Positions 1 to 7,649 of a DNA stretch of 11,439 nt are shown here, in pieces. Numbering within the stretch: position 1 is the first letter of the stretch; every line of letters starts with the position of its first letter. The stretch comes from JAHFOW01 sp964370795 (GTDB lineage: Bacteria > Planctomycetota > Brocadiia > Brocadiales > Brocadiaceae), in contig CAYJME010000097.1 in NCBI GenBank assembly GCA_964370795.1, positions 1 to 11,439 of the forward strand. The letters are read 5' to 3'. Position numbers and translations under genes: made by a program. The notes below the pieces were generated by a model that was given only the letters and a program-made list of their open reading frames with translations, was not told where the DNA came from and made no database searches.

Positions 1-60
1 TTGCGAGCGGAGCGAAGCAATCTTTTCCAGGAGAGATTGCTTCAGACAAAGTCTTCGCAA
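1..60. repeat. Palindromic dispersed-type repeat unit, possibly cut at the window edge
   Basis: The segment folds as nested inverted repeats. The outer arms TTGCGA (1-6) and TCGCAA (55-60) are exact complements. The inner arms GAAGCAATCT (14-23) and AGATTGCTTC (34-43) give a perfect 10-bp stem around a 10-base loop. The wording (TTGCGAGCGGAGCGAAGCAATC) matches a class of short palindromic intergenic repeats I recognise from many bacterial genomes. It lies just past the 3' end of the minus-strand membrane protein gene, so it could also help end that transcript, although no U-run follows it in that direction. An open frame through it is a translation of the repeat and not a gene. Only this copy is in the window. 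Confidence 0.6.
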
Positions 61-113
61 CGACATTTTCGTACATGCTTTCTCGTGGGACATTCTTTCG
101 GGAAATCAGTATA

Positions 114-890
114 TCAACTCAATTGTTCCACAAAATCCTGCTGTGGCACTTTGTTTCTCAGGAGGTATTTGAACGTTGCATAGATAAGAATGCCTGGCAA
201 TAAAACATCTATTATAGGTGCGCCAACTTCAATATCATACCCGTGAACAAACCCCAGCATATTGGTCAACAGGAGGCTTCTGATAAAAAAGAACATATAG
301 AGCATAATCTTGGTATGCCTGTGTGCACCGAGATACTTACAATACGCATAAACAAAGGCGAGAGCAGCGCAAAGCTTAATGGCGCTATTTATAATATTAA
401 GGATGAATGGTATGCCTTCCGATTCCGACTCTTCAGAGAAGAACGCCTCCAGTCCTGTTGTAAGTATATATTTTGAGAAAAAATACAGACCAAAACCGAC
501 AGCGGCTACGTAAAATAAATTCTTTACTGCAATGATAACATCTCTCATCCGCCTGATGGATTCACGGGACTTACTTTCCGTCTCACAACAAGTATACATC
601 ATGCCCCTTATTATATTCTTAATACTTGAAGAGGATATAAACATATACGCCAAACCAAAGAGAATAATAGTTATCACATCACCAGACATGTCAGGCAGGT
701 TCGGGGTATGAAACTCATACTTGTGCCCGTGGCCATGCCCGCCTGGCTGTATTACATCGAAAAGTATAAGCGGTTTGATGATATCGCCCACAACAAATCT
801 CAAATTAACAGCTATAAAAGTAAACAATGCCCCGATTCTTACGTTCCTGAGTAAAGACTTTTCCTCGTTATTAAAATTCAAGGCCAGCAT
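114..890 (-). CDS. Multi-pass membrane protein of unknown function with His-rich loop
   Basis: I do not recognise the family. The 258-residue protein has about six hydrophobic segments by eye (near residues 20-38, 70-89, 124-146, 160-184, 195-213 and 222-242), so it should sit in a membrane. The loop between the first two segments carries HGHGH at 52-56 with another His at 61, a plausible metal-binding cluster. A CC pair (101-102) lies in the basic loop after segment two, and an acidic SEESESE stretch follows segment three. The ATG at 890 is preceded by a G-rich stretch with GGAG five bases upstream, which supports this start. It is transcribed divergently from the plsC-like gene and stands alone on its strand within the window. 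It could be a transporter-like or sensory membrane protein, but nothing seen decides this. Confidence 0.75.
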   Translation of the reverse strand: MLALNFNNEEKSLLRNVRIGALFTFIAVNLRFVVGDIIKPLILFDVIQPGGHGHGHKYEFHTPNLPDMSGDVITIILFGLAYMFISSSSIKNIIRGMMYTCCETESKSRESIRRMRDVIIAVKNLFYVAAVGFGLYFFSKYILTTGLEAFFSEESESEGIPFILNIINSAIKLCAALAFVYAYCKYLGAHRHTKIMLYMFFFIRSLLLTNMLGFVHGYDIEVGAPIIDVLLPGILIYATFKYLLRNKVPQQDFVEQLS

Positions 891-977
891 CGTACTCCCC
901 CCCTCGCATTATGACGGTAAATTCATCCATTAAGCACAAGCAAAAAATATTAAGTACATCCATTTTGCATCCCCACA

Positions 978-991
978 ATGAATGCATTCAT
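978..991. repeat. Perfect 14-bp palindrome in divergent intergenic region
   Basis: ATGAATGCATTCAT is identical to its own reverse complement with no spacer. It lies about 90 bp upstream of the minus-strand membrane protein start, in the region shared with the divergent plsC-like gene. A site of this form could be an operator for a dimeric regulator. In AT-rich DNA a palindrome of this length can also occur by chance. Confidence 0.25.
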
Positions 992-1183
992 AATTCACGA
1001 ATACTAATAATTTCATACTCATTAATTAAACTATAAATATTAAATTATTCAGTACAGGTAAATTCTACCTTTTACGATTATAAGGTGTCAACTAAAAAAT
1101 ATAGAATCATCCCCACTTCTCATATTGAAAAGATTAACAAATACTTTTTGTAAAATTCATTCATCATAGAACTTTTTTTCAGG

Positions 1184-1189
1184 TATAAT
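1184..1189 (+). promoter_or_regulatory. Candidate -10 box for the plsC-like gene
   Basis: A perfect TATAAT stands 127 bases before the plsC-like start codon. The matching -35 position (1161-1166, TCATCA) fits only three of six consensus bases, so this is a weak sigma-70-type call. The rest of 891-1315 is AT-rich and holds no gene I can support. The leader after this box contains complementary segments: GGAGA at 1222-1226 with TCTCC at 1268-1272, and GTTC/GAAC around a four-base loop at 1238-1249. Confidence 0.35.
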
Positions 1190-1315
1190 AGATGGATAAT
1201 TTTAATACAATAAATACAAACGGAGAGACGTAAAATCGTTCGGCTGAACTCACTATGAAGTCTTGCATCTCCACACGGGATAACCAGAAGGGCTTAATTT
1301 TCTTAACATTTAATT

Positions 1316-1972
1316 ATGAACATGAACAACGCATACAAGAACATCCTGAGTTTCCTCAATAATTGTTTTTTTTACTTACTCAAGGTAACAGGCGTCATTT
1401 TATTTAAGCTCTTGTATAACGTGCATGTTAAACATGAAACGCATATACCAAAAAAAGGACCGCTCATTGTAGCGGCAAATCACTTCAGCTATATGGACCC
1501 GGCTGTACTCCAATCAATGTTTCCAAGGCGCATCACCTTCATGATGACCGAGATTTATTATGCAGGCCGGGCAAGATGGTTGTTTCAGTTGTTACGCTGT
1601 ATCTGCGTCACGGAAAGGGGTTCCAATATTACCGCATTACGGGAAGGGGTCGAAGTACTCAGAAAAAACGGGGTTATTGGTATATTTCCAGAGGGGTCGG
1701 TCAGTAAAGAAGGACGACTGCAGGAAGGTAATCCTGGTATCGGATTTCTTGTCAAAAAGACAGGGGCGCCGGTTATCCCTGCCTACATTTCTGGTACCTA
1801 TGAAGCGCTGCCCAAGGGCAAAAAAATACCAAAAATCACCCGGATAAAGATTGTTTTTGGAAGCCCCATGACCTTTCATACCACGCATGAAAACGTGGAT
1901 AAAAAAGATGTCGTTGAGATTACTGAAAAGATTATGAACAAAATAAAAGCATTGTCCCTATATATCAAATAG
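1316..1972 (+). CDS. plsC: 1-acyl-sn-glycerol-3-phosphate acyltransferase family protein
   Basis: This is a PlsC-family (LPLAT) acyltransferase, which typically moves an acyl chain to the sn-2 position of lysophosphatidic acid to make phosphatidic acid at the inner membrane. The 218 residues carry the family blocks in order: the catalytic NHxxxxD motif (N55, H56, D61), a basic stretch in block II ending near Arg101, the FPEGS block at 124-128 that binds the glycerol phosphate, and VIPAYI at 153-158. A hydrophobic N-terminal segment (about 10-34) would anchor it. Length is normal for the family. The in-frame stop at 1304-1306 limits the start to ATG 1316 or ATG 1322. Neither has a clear Shine-Dalgarno sequence. 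It converges on the T2SS operon and looks monocistronic. The exact acyl acceptor cannot be read from sequence; related LPLATs act on ornithine lipids or other acceptors. Confidence 0.88.
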   Translation: MNMNNAYKNILSFLNNCFFYLLKVTGVILFKLLYNVHVKHETHIPKKGPLIVAANHFSYMDPAVLQSMFPRRITFMMTEIYYAGRARWLFQLLRCICVTERGSNITALREGVEVLRKNGVIGIFPEGSVSKEGRLQEGNPGIGFLVKKTGAPVIPAYISGTYEALPKGKKIPKITRIKIVFGSPMTFHTTHENVDKKDVVEITEKIMNKIKALSLYIK

Positions 1973-2136
1973 CAAACATTGCCTTTTAATCCGGTCTTTA
2001 TAGCAAACGCTAAATCCTCATCAGAAACCTTACGCCGCATCTCGTTGTTATCCTATTTCCGTTGCGGCGAAAAGTTTCAGGTAGATTTTAAAGACTTACA
2101 AAATAAATATTTTCAAATTTCCGCTAACCGAAAACG
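1973..2136. other. Convergent spacer with weak hairpins, no clear terminator
   Basis: This spacer separates the 3' ends of the plsC-like gene and gspF. The clearest structure is CGCCGCA (2033-2039) pairing with TGCGGCG (2063-2069), a seven-base GC-rich stem with a 23-base loop. It might stop transcripts from either side. No convincing run of U follows it on either strand, so I do not call it a proven intrinsic terminator. An open frame crossing this spacer on the plus strand continues into antisense gspF and is not a gene. Confidence 0.3.
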
Positions 2137-3357
2137 TCAGAACCGCATATCGTTTACACTCATGATCGCCGTGAGCATGGAAACAACGACAATACCGATT
2201 ACGCCGCCCATGAGCAGGATCAGCATGGGTTCTACCATGGTGATGAGCCGTTTCATACGTTGTTCCACGTCGGCGTCAAAACTGTCGGCAACTTTTAAGA
2301 GCATGTGGTCTAACCGCCCCGTCTCTTCCCCCACTTTTAGCAGATGCACTGCTATTTCCGGGAGAAATCCCCGTGTCGCAAGCGACATGGTAAGACCGGC
2401 GCCGTCTTTTACATTCTGCTTTACACTCCCCAGAATATCGGCAAGGTAACGATTGGAGATCACATCTTTCACAATATCCATAGACTTCAGCAAGGGCACT
2501 CCGTTTTCCAGTAATGTGCCTAACGTCCTGGCAAACCGGGATATCTGCACCTTCCATATCAGATTGCCAATGAAAGGCAGTTTTAATTTTTTCTGATCAA
2601 GTTTTATAGACGTCTTATTGTCTTTCATGGCCCTTTTATAGAGAAACATGCCGACAATTACGACAATAACAAATACCCACCCGTACCTGATAGAAAAATG
2701 GCTCAGGCCTAATATCATCATTGTTGAAAACGGGAGTGAAATGCCAACTCCTTCAAAAATCTGGGCGAATTTGGGGATAACGTAAATAACCAGCGCGCCC
2801 ACAGATATGACTCCCGTAGCACTCAGGAGCATCGGGTAAATCATTGCAGAAATAATCTCGCCCCGTGTTTTTTGCAGTTTTTCCTGAAATGCGCCCAATC
2901 TCCTGAGCNNNNNNNNNNCCTCGCGCTGCGCTCGGCCTACGGCGCCTTCCTCCCCAGCGCGGATCATGTTTATATATACGCTGGAAAATAATTTAATGTG
3001 ATTGTTAAGGGCATCGGCAAACGATTTCCCGGATTTAACTCCATTTAACAAATCCTCAACAACACCCTTCATGGGTTTGTTCTCCTGAGCAGTGATGAGA
3101 ATGGAGAGGCTTTTATCAATGGGAATACCGCCTTCCAGGAGCGTTGAAAGTTCCAGGGTAAACGGTAAAACGGCTTTCTTATGTGCCCGGTTGAGGAGAA
3201 ACCCGAATCGTTTGTTTTTTTCAACCTGCTGAATGCTCAGGATGACATGGCCCGATTTACGGAGTTCCTTAATCAGATCGACCTTACTGACGGCCTCCTT
3301 CTCTCCTTCAATAACACCGCTCGATGTCGAGAGCAAACGATATTTAAAGACACTCAT
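2137..3357 (-). CDS. gspF: Type II secretion inner-membrane platform protein GspF (contains assembly gap)
   Basis: GspF is the polytopic inner-membrane core of the T2SS platform, contacting the GspE ATPase and the pseudopilus. The 406-residue product has the family layout: a cytoplasmic arm (about 1-60) and two repeated T2SSF domains (about 67-190 and 271-393). Helices lie near 174-194, 214-239 and 375-397. The repeats show the expected GEE signatures (AGEEGAV at 134-140, VGEETGRLD at 342-350) and end in a typical PMLILLMGGVIG helix. It is the last gene of the operon, five bases after the GspC-like gene. The reading frame crosses ten N at 2909-2918. The first repeat is six residues longer than the second exactly there, so residues about 141-150 are probably not real. 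The gene itself is most likely intact in the organism. Confidence 0.92.
   Translation of the reverse strand: MSVFKYRLLSTSSGVIEGEKEAVSKVDLIKELRKSGHVILSIQQVEKNKRFGFLLNRAHKKAVLPFTLELSTLLEGGIPIDKSLSILITAQENKPMKGVVEDLLNGVKSGKSFADALNNHIKLFSSVYINMIRAGEEGAVGRAQREXXXXLRRLGAFQEKLQKTRGEIISAMIYPMLLSATGVISVGALVIYVIPKFAQIFEGVGISLPFSTMMILGLSHFSIRYGWVFVIVVIVGMFLYKRAMKDNKTSIKLDQKKLKLPFIGNLIWKVQISRFARTLGTLLENGVPLLKSMDIVKDVISNRYLADILGSVKQNVKDGAGLTMSLATRGFLPEIAVHLLKVGEETGRLDHMLLKVADSFDADVEQRMKRLITMVEPMLILLMGGVIGIVVVSMLTAIMSVNDMRF
2909..2918. other. Assembly gap (10 N) inside gspF
   Basis: Ten undetermined bases interrupt gspF. The adjoining 19 bases (2919-2937) are 16/19 G+C, unlike the AT-rich surroundings, and encode residues with no family match. 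The true bridge between V140 and the following LRRLGAF should be about 12 bases, judging from the second repeat of the same protein. Confidence 0.95.
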
Positions 3358-3362
3358 AATCG

Positions 3363-4022
3363 CTATTTATTCTGGGTTGACCTCATAATAAGAATTAGTT
3401 CTTCTCCATACCAGTCAAGCTTTACCTGATCCGGCTCGATGCTCTTTACCTTGTATCCTCCAATATCTTCACCCTCCTCGACAAAGATAAATTGCTTATC
3501 ACTCTTTGACCTATCGGGATTCTCTATTAATGCCTTTTTATTACTTCCAAAAATGAGAATTCCCTGGAGCGTGATTTTTGGACCAGGTCCTGCATGTTTT
3601 TGCTGGCTTACCGGCGACTGTTCAATCTCTTCTCCCTCTCCTTCACCTTCTTCCTGTCTGACATCTGTCTTTGCTTCTGTTTTCGAAGCCGCTACCGATG
3701 TTTCCAGGGAAGCCCAGGGTGTACGGGTTGACGAAAATGGGTTATTTAACATAATAAGGTCATACGCATCCAACGGTTTTGCATCCGTTGACAGCGAAGG
3801 CAGGGGTTTTACGTCCAGAGGGGATTCTTCATGTCTAGTCAGTCTGGGCATCTGTTCCGGCGGATTATATATTAAAAGTATGCAAATAACCGCAAAACCA
3901 ATAACGCTAAAAAATAGGATAAGATTAATAATGGGCAGATAATACTTCCATCGGATTATCCTCTTGCCAATCGTTTCAAAAACAATCTCTAGTGATTTTA
4001 CGTTGAAGTTAACAGGCTTCAT
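3363..4022 (-). CDS. gspC: GspC/PilP-like secretin-coupling protein (HR domain)
   Basis: GspC proteins link the inner-membrane platform to the periplasmic N0 domain of the secretin. This 219-residue protein has a short cytoplasmic N-terminus, one membrane helix (about 29-52) and a Pro-, Ser- and Glu-rich periplasmic linker (53-148) that includes NPF at 94-96 and a GEGEGEE run at 126-132. The compact C-terminal domain (about 149-213) has the homology-region pattern: ITLQGILIFG, then KKALIEN, then VEEGEDIGGYKVKSIEPDQVKL. That beta-rich pattern is shared by GspC HR and PilP. There is no PDZ or coiled-coil extension, so it is a minimal GspC. The gene lies seven bases after gspM and five before gspF, an unusual place for gspC but the same relative place as pilP after pilO. 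Identity rests on pattern and context, and the name is less certain than the role. Confidence 0.72.
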   Translation of the reverse strand: MKPVNFNVKSLEIVFETIGKRIIRWKYYLPIINLILFFSVIGFAVICILLIYNPPEQMPRLTRHEESPLDVKPLPSLSTDAKPLDAYDLIMLNNPFSSTRTPWASLETSVAASKTEAKTDVRQEEGEGEGEEIEQSPVSQQKHAGPGPKITLQGILIFGSNKKALIENPDRSKSDKQFIFVEEGEDIGGYKVKSIEPDQVKLDWYGEELILIMRSTQNK

Positions 4023-4029
4023 ATTAAAG

Positions 4030-4632
4030 TTATGACTTCTTTTCTATAGAGGCAATTACCGTTAAGGTTGATGAAATCGTCGCTCCTTTAGTAATATTCA
4101 AACCCAGGGTCTTGATTCTGATGCTGTCAATAAAAAGGAGCTTGTCATTGTTATATTCTATATCATATAAAAAACTCTGTAATTTCTGAGAGCTGTCAAA
4201 ATCGCTGATATCAAAGCTAATGGTTAATGCAATGAGATACGGTTTTTTATCAATAACTTCTTTTTTCAGCGCAGTACTCCTTGACACCACAAGCTTGTTT
4301 TTGTTTGCCAGGTTGTTGATCAATTCCTGTAACTTTGCATAAGCGAGTTCTTCTGTTTCTTCCAGTAAAAATTTTTCCCTGAAATTGGTGTAGTATTTTT
4401 CCAGTTCTTCGAGGCGGGCTTCGTACTGTTTTTTATTGGCAACGAATGAATAATATTTCATCAGGAGTTTCTCCTGATGGTCCAGTTGCTCCTTTGTTTC
4501 GTTTATTGATTCTAAAAAGGGGCTCACCATATATCTATCAACGCCCATGCAAAAGAGTACGAGGATGGCGACAATCAACAGCGCCCTCTCCCGTGTTTTC
4601 ATTCTTTTAAATAATTCCGAGGATTTAGCCAT
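4030..4632 (-). CDS. gspM: GspM/PilO-like inner-membrane platform protein
   Basis: GspM is a bitopic inner-membrane protein that pairs with GspL in the T2SS platform. The 200-residue product has the expected plan: a basic cytoplasmic tail (RMKTRERA, 10-17), one membrane helix (about 18-34), a charged heptad-like coiled coil (about 40-100) and a C-terminal alpha/beta domain (about 113-198) of the circularly permuted ferredoxin type seen in GspM and PilO. Sequence conservation in this family is low, so the call rests on architecture and on its place directly after gspL (five-base spacing) and before the GspC-like gene (seven-base spacing). AAAGGA lies just before the ATG, at a rather short spacing. 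PilO-type is the equivalent alternative name. Confidence 0.75.
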   Translation of the reverse strand: MAKSSELFKRMKTRERALLIVAILVLFCMGVDRYMVSPFLESINETKEQLDHQEKLLMKYYSFVANKKQYEARLEELEKYYTNFREKFLLEETEELAYAKLQELINNLANKNKLVVSRSTALKKEVIDKKPYLIALTISFDISDFDSSQKLQSFLYDIEYNNDKLLFIDSIRIKTLGLNITKGATISSTLTVIASIEKKS

Positions 4633-4637
4633 ATCCT

Positions 4638-5903
4638 TTATTTCTCAATATTCCCTTTAATTCTGAATTTTTCCCTGCCTGTTTGCGTCTTGGTAACCGG
4701 GGATGCCAAACCTACGCCGGAAAAGAGCGGAGAATTTTCCAGAATTGGTATTAAGTTTGTTGAAGACGCAGCATCACCTTCTATTTCAAACATGTTTTTT
4801 TCGATAGCAAAAGATTTTATCCATGCGTCATTCGGCAATATCTTCGCCAATTCCATAATAACATCGATCCTGGGACAATATTTTTCTTTTATGCCGTTTA
4901 CCGTATTAATGGCTTCCTCCGCAACAACAATGCGTTCCTGCAACTTGTCAACGGCAGTAACATCTTTTTTAATCTTTTTAATTTGAACGTTTATTTGCTT
5001 GAGCACGGCCTGATTATTCATTTTTTGAATATAGGGAATCAAGAATACGAAGAGTATGATAAAACCTACCAAAGAACCCATGAAAACCATCTGCGGGTTT
5101 AATGATTTTTTGACCTTTTTAATAAGATTCAGCCTGCATGAATAATCCAATAATCCATACAGCGCTGAACCGTACGACTCAGAATACTCATCAAACACCT
5201 TTGAGAGAGTTTTGTATTCTTCCGGTAAAAATCCATAGTTATTTCCAATCACATGAACATCACCGGGGGGGGCTGTCTTGATAAAATCGGTTACCTCATT
5301 TTCTGTTTTTGCAACTAAGGAAGAAACGAGATGCGCATTTTCGAAGAGATTGTAAGTATAATTCTTCACATTTTTGCTTATTAAAGCAACAAGACCTTTT
5401 TTTTCTCCTAAAACAGGAAGATAAGCGAACGGTGAGATAATAACCCGTGAAGGGGCAATTGACAGGGTGTGCAATTTTGATAACACGGCATCCAATTCTG
5501 TCTTTTTTACCGCTACGATAAGGACTTTGGCGCCTTGCTGTGTCTGGGATAGCGCATGAATATCGAAATAAACATCTTCATTGGTAAACGGGATAAAACT
5601 GTCCAGTTGATATCCGAGGGCTTCCTTGAACTCTTTAAGGTTAGCGTTGGGATAGTCTATCTCCCGAATAATCGTGTGTTCCCTTGGCCAGGAAAGGATG
5701 ACATCCCCTTCAAATTTTTTTAACAATATGATTGAAGACTCTAATTGCTGGGGATTTTTGATCATGAAATCCTTAATCTTAAGCTTTTCGTGCGAATATT
5801 TGATCAGTTTTTTATAAACGAACGTTATAATAAGGTCGTTCTCATGGATTGATAAACCCATCGCACTCTGGGAGAATAAGTTGATAAATGGTATACTTTT
5901 CAT
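4638..5903 (-). CDS. gspL: GspL-like protein, PilM-type actin-like domain fused to PilN-type domain
   Basis: GspL recruits the GspE ATPase to the platform. The 421 residues read as two parts joined by a membrane helix. The cytoplasmic part (about 1-260) resembles the actin-like PilM/GspL fold, with the recognisable block at 70-114: a WPRE start, REIDYP, then EALGYQLDSFIPF and an EDVYFD ending. The helix is at about 271-291. The periplasmic part has a coiled coil (about 296-340) and a PilN-type ferredoxin-like domain (about 345-421) beginning IDVIMELAKILP. So one polypeptide does the work of PilM plus PilN. The gene follows gspK after 28 bases and precedes gspM by five. No clear Shine-Dalgarno site precedes the ATG at 5903. 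Confidence 0.82.
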   Translation of the reverse strand: MKSIPFINLFSQSAMGLSIHENDLIITFVYKKLIKYSHEKLKIKDFMIKNPQQLESSIILLKKFEGDVILSWPREHTIIREIDYPNANLKEFKEALGYQLDSFIPFTNEDVYFDIHALSQTQQGAKVLIVAVKKTELDAVLSKLHTLSIAPSRVIISPFAYLPVLGEKKGLVALISKNVKNYTYNLFENAHLVSSLVAKTENEVTDFIKTAPPGDVHVIGNNYGFLPEEYKTLSKVFDEYSESYGSALYGLLDYSCRLNLIKKVKKSLNPQMVFMGSLVGFIILFVFLIPYIQKMNNQAVLKQINVQIKKIKKDVTAVDKLQERIVVAEEAINTVNGIKEKYCPRIDVIMELAKILPNDAWIKSFAIEKNMFEIEGDAASSTNLIPILENSPLFSGVGLASPVTKTQTGREKFRIKGNIEK

Positions 5904-5931
5904 GTTTTTAACTGTTTTCTATGCAGTTAAA

Positions 5932-6993
5932 TTATTCAGGATACGCTGCGATTATTTTACAATGGTCCAGAGCTTTTCGAACAACGATTTTGTATGAACT
6001 TTTTGTCTTTTCAGAAGAAGCAACTGTATTGATTACCATATAGTTCGAGTGGGATACGGTTAAATAATTCAAAGTCTTTAGATAGTCATCGCCCGAAATA
6101 CCATGGTGGTTCAGTAAATCTCTCAAGTCATCCAGAACCTTAACACCCTTCTTTCCCCTGAATTCAATAATCGAATCGGCAATGTCAGAGGTAATTAAGG
6201 GAATAAAACAGAGTACTTCCTTTGTGGCAAAGTTTATGTTTATTTTTCCCTCCCCATAAATCGTCACACGATCTCTAATCATTTCATATATTTGTGGAGT
6301 GACGCCCTTCACCAGCGCCAGTTCTTCAATCGTGTCTAACGGTCCGTTCTTCGGTTCGTAAGGCTCTGACAAGCTGACATAGTAGTCTTTTTCTGCACCG
6401 TTTGCGTGATGAAAATCATCCGGATCAATCCAATCCAAAATTGAGTCGGTTATCGTCTCGGCAGTCATTTCATCTAATTGATACGTAGTGAGAAATTTTA
6501 TAAAATTAGGCCTTGTCAAATCGTTTAATTTATTTATGTTTATTTTTCCATTCTCATCGCTAATAAAAACGGAACAATTTATGTCCCCAATCTCTACTGA
6601 ATAGGGCGTGTTACTGGGCGTCCAGACAACACCCGGTATACTTCCCGCGCTATTATCTGTTTTGTCCTCCGTCTGGAGTTTTTTAAGACCAACCGATTCT
6701 TTTTCCTTCTCTGTCCCCTGTTTTTTCTGAATCAACATCTGGGTTGCATAAATACAAGCTCCTCTGGCCGCATAAATATTCTTCACCCGCTCTGTATAAG
6801 CAATCTCTGTCTTTATTGCAACACTGGTGCCCCGTGAAAAACTCAATGCTACAAACCCAAATATTACTATTGCCCAGAGGCTAAAAATGAGTACGTAACC
6901 ATGATTGGCGCTACCAGTTGCTGTTCCTTTCCGTACTTTGATATAACCAGCTTTACCGCCTGCGGGCTTCCCCTGCCTACTTTTTCTTTCCAT
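5932..6993 (-). CDS. gspK: Type II secretion minor pseudopilin GspK
   Basis: GspK sits at the tip of the pseudopilus with GspI and GspJ. The 353-residue protein has the large K-type globular domain, with the diagnostic blocks SDENGKININ (145-154), DSILDWIDPDD (183-193), YEPKNGPLDTIEEL (212-225) and GKININFA (249-256). The prepilin site is Gly32 before YVLIF and a hydrophobic helix. Residue +5 is Phe, not Glu, as is usual for GspK. The leader before the cleavage site is 32 residues and strongly basic, much longer than typical GspK leaders. No ATG, GTG or TTG occurs in frame between codon 1 and the helix, so ATG 6993 is the only ordinary start. The gene therefore overlaps gspJ by 127 bases. GAAGG about 12 bases upstream is a possible ribosome site. 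Confidence 0.9.
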   Translation of the reverse strand: MERKSRQGKPAGGKAGYIKVRKGTATGSANHGYVLIFSLWAIVIFGFVALSFSRGTSVAIKTEIAYTERVKNIYAARGACIYATQMLIQKKQGTEKEKESVGLKKLQTEDKTDNSAGSIPGVVWTPSNTPYSVEIGDINCSVFISDENGKININKLNDLTRPNFIKFLTTYQLDEMTAETITDSILDWIDPDDFHHANGAEKDYYVSLSEPYEPKNGPLDTIEELALVKGVTPQIYEMIRDRVTIYGEGKININFATKEVLCFIPLITSDIADSIIEFRGKKGVKVLDDLRDLLNHHGISGDDYLKTLNYLTVSHSNYMVINTVASSEKTKSSYKIVVRKALDHCKIIAAYPE

Positions 6994-7649
6994 AGAAGAT
7001 TCGTACCTTCTTTATCATCAGTATCTTTCATTTTTATAAGGTCGCCACTATCGTCTTTATCGGTGTCTTCATCTTTATTAATAAGATAGAAAAAATCGAG
7101 TTTATCACAATCCTGAAAGAATACCGTATGGTCTTCTCCATATAATTTCATCTCCGGTTCTGTAAATGATTTAGTCAGAGACGTTTGATTAGCCCTTGAT
7201 TCAGTATAAATCAGGTCATATTTCCCATTATTCTTGAGGATAGCCCGATAATGGGCTATCACCAATCCCATTTCATAATGTCTTTTAAGCGAAAGGGGGG
7301 TAACGAAGAGCAGGTAATCTTTTTCTCCCGCAAAATAAGGAGATTCCTCATCGTTTTTGGTTTTATTCGTTTCCAGGGGTTTACCCTCTTTTTTACCCGG
7401 AGGGCTGATCGTGACTAATGCAGATACCTGCTGAAAAATGAAATCAATGGCTGCCTTTTCTTTGGTAGAATCATTAAACCAATGCTCCCCTTTCTCCAGA
7501 GAAAACAAGCCTATTCTTATGGCATAAACACCCGACATAATCAAAATTGTCCCGATAAAAAGGGCTATGAGTAATTCAAATAAGGTAAAACCACCCTTAC
7601 GGTCTCCTCCCGGAAAACTGTGTTTTTTTAACAAGATTTTCATACTCAT
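6867..7649 (-). CDS. gspJ: Type II secretion minor pseudopilin GspJ
   Basis: GspJ is a minor pseudopilin of the I-J-K tip complex. The 260-residue product has a basic leader ending KGG (18-20) and the prepilin sequence FTLFELLIALFIG from 21 with the conserved Glu at +5. A periplasmic domain follows, ending in the J-type strand block SPQAVKLVISKYG (228-240). Two inserts stand out: a Lys/Glu-rich stretch at about 86-104 and an Asp-rich stretch at about 192-214 (KDEDTDKDDSGD) that could bind divalent metal. Its start codon overlaps the gspI stop as ATGA, a normal sign of translational coupling. Its last 127 bases overlap gspK. The conserved J-type block lies in that overlap, which argues that the frame is right to the end. 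Confidence 0.88.
   Translation of the reverse strand: MSMKILLKKHSFPGGDRKGGFTLFELLIALFIGTILIMSGVYAIRIGLFSLEKGEHWFNDSTKEKAAIDFIFQQVSALVTISPPGKKEGKPLETNKTKNDEESPYFAGEKDYLLFVTPLSLKRHYEMGLVIAHYRAILKNNGKYDLIYTESRANQTSLTKSFTEPEMKLYGEDHTVFFQDCDKLDFFYLINKDEDTDKDDSGDLIKMKDTDDKEGTNLLWKEKVGRGSPQAVKLVISKYGKEQQLVAPIMVTYSFLASGQ

Noticed and set aside
1255..1362. A 36-codon upstream frame overlapping the plsC-like start
   Set aside because: It has no ribosome site at a useful distance and no recognisable product; it lies within the possible structured leader.
1979..2449. A 156-codon plus-strand frame running into gspF
   Set aside because: It is antisense to conserved gspF sequence, its composition is Ser/Arg/Thr-rich in the manner of antisense translations, and it has no ribosome site.
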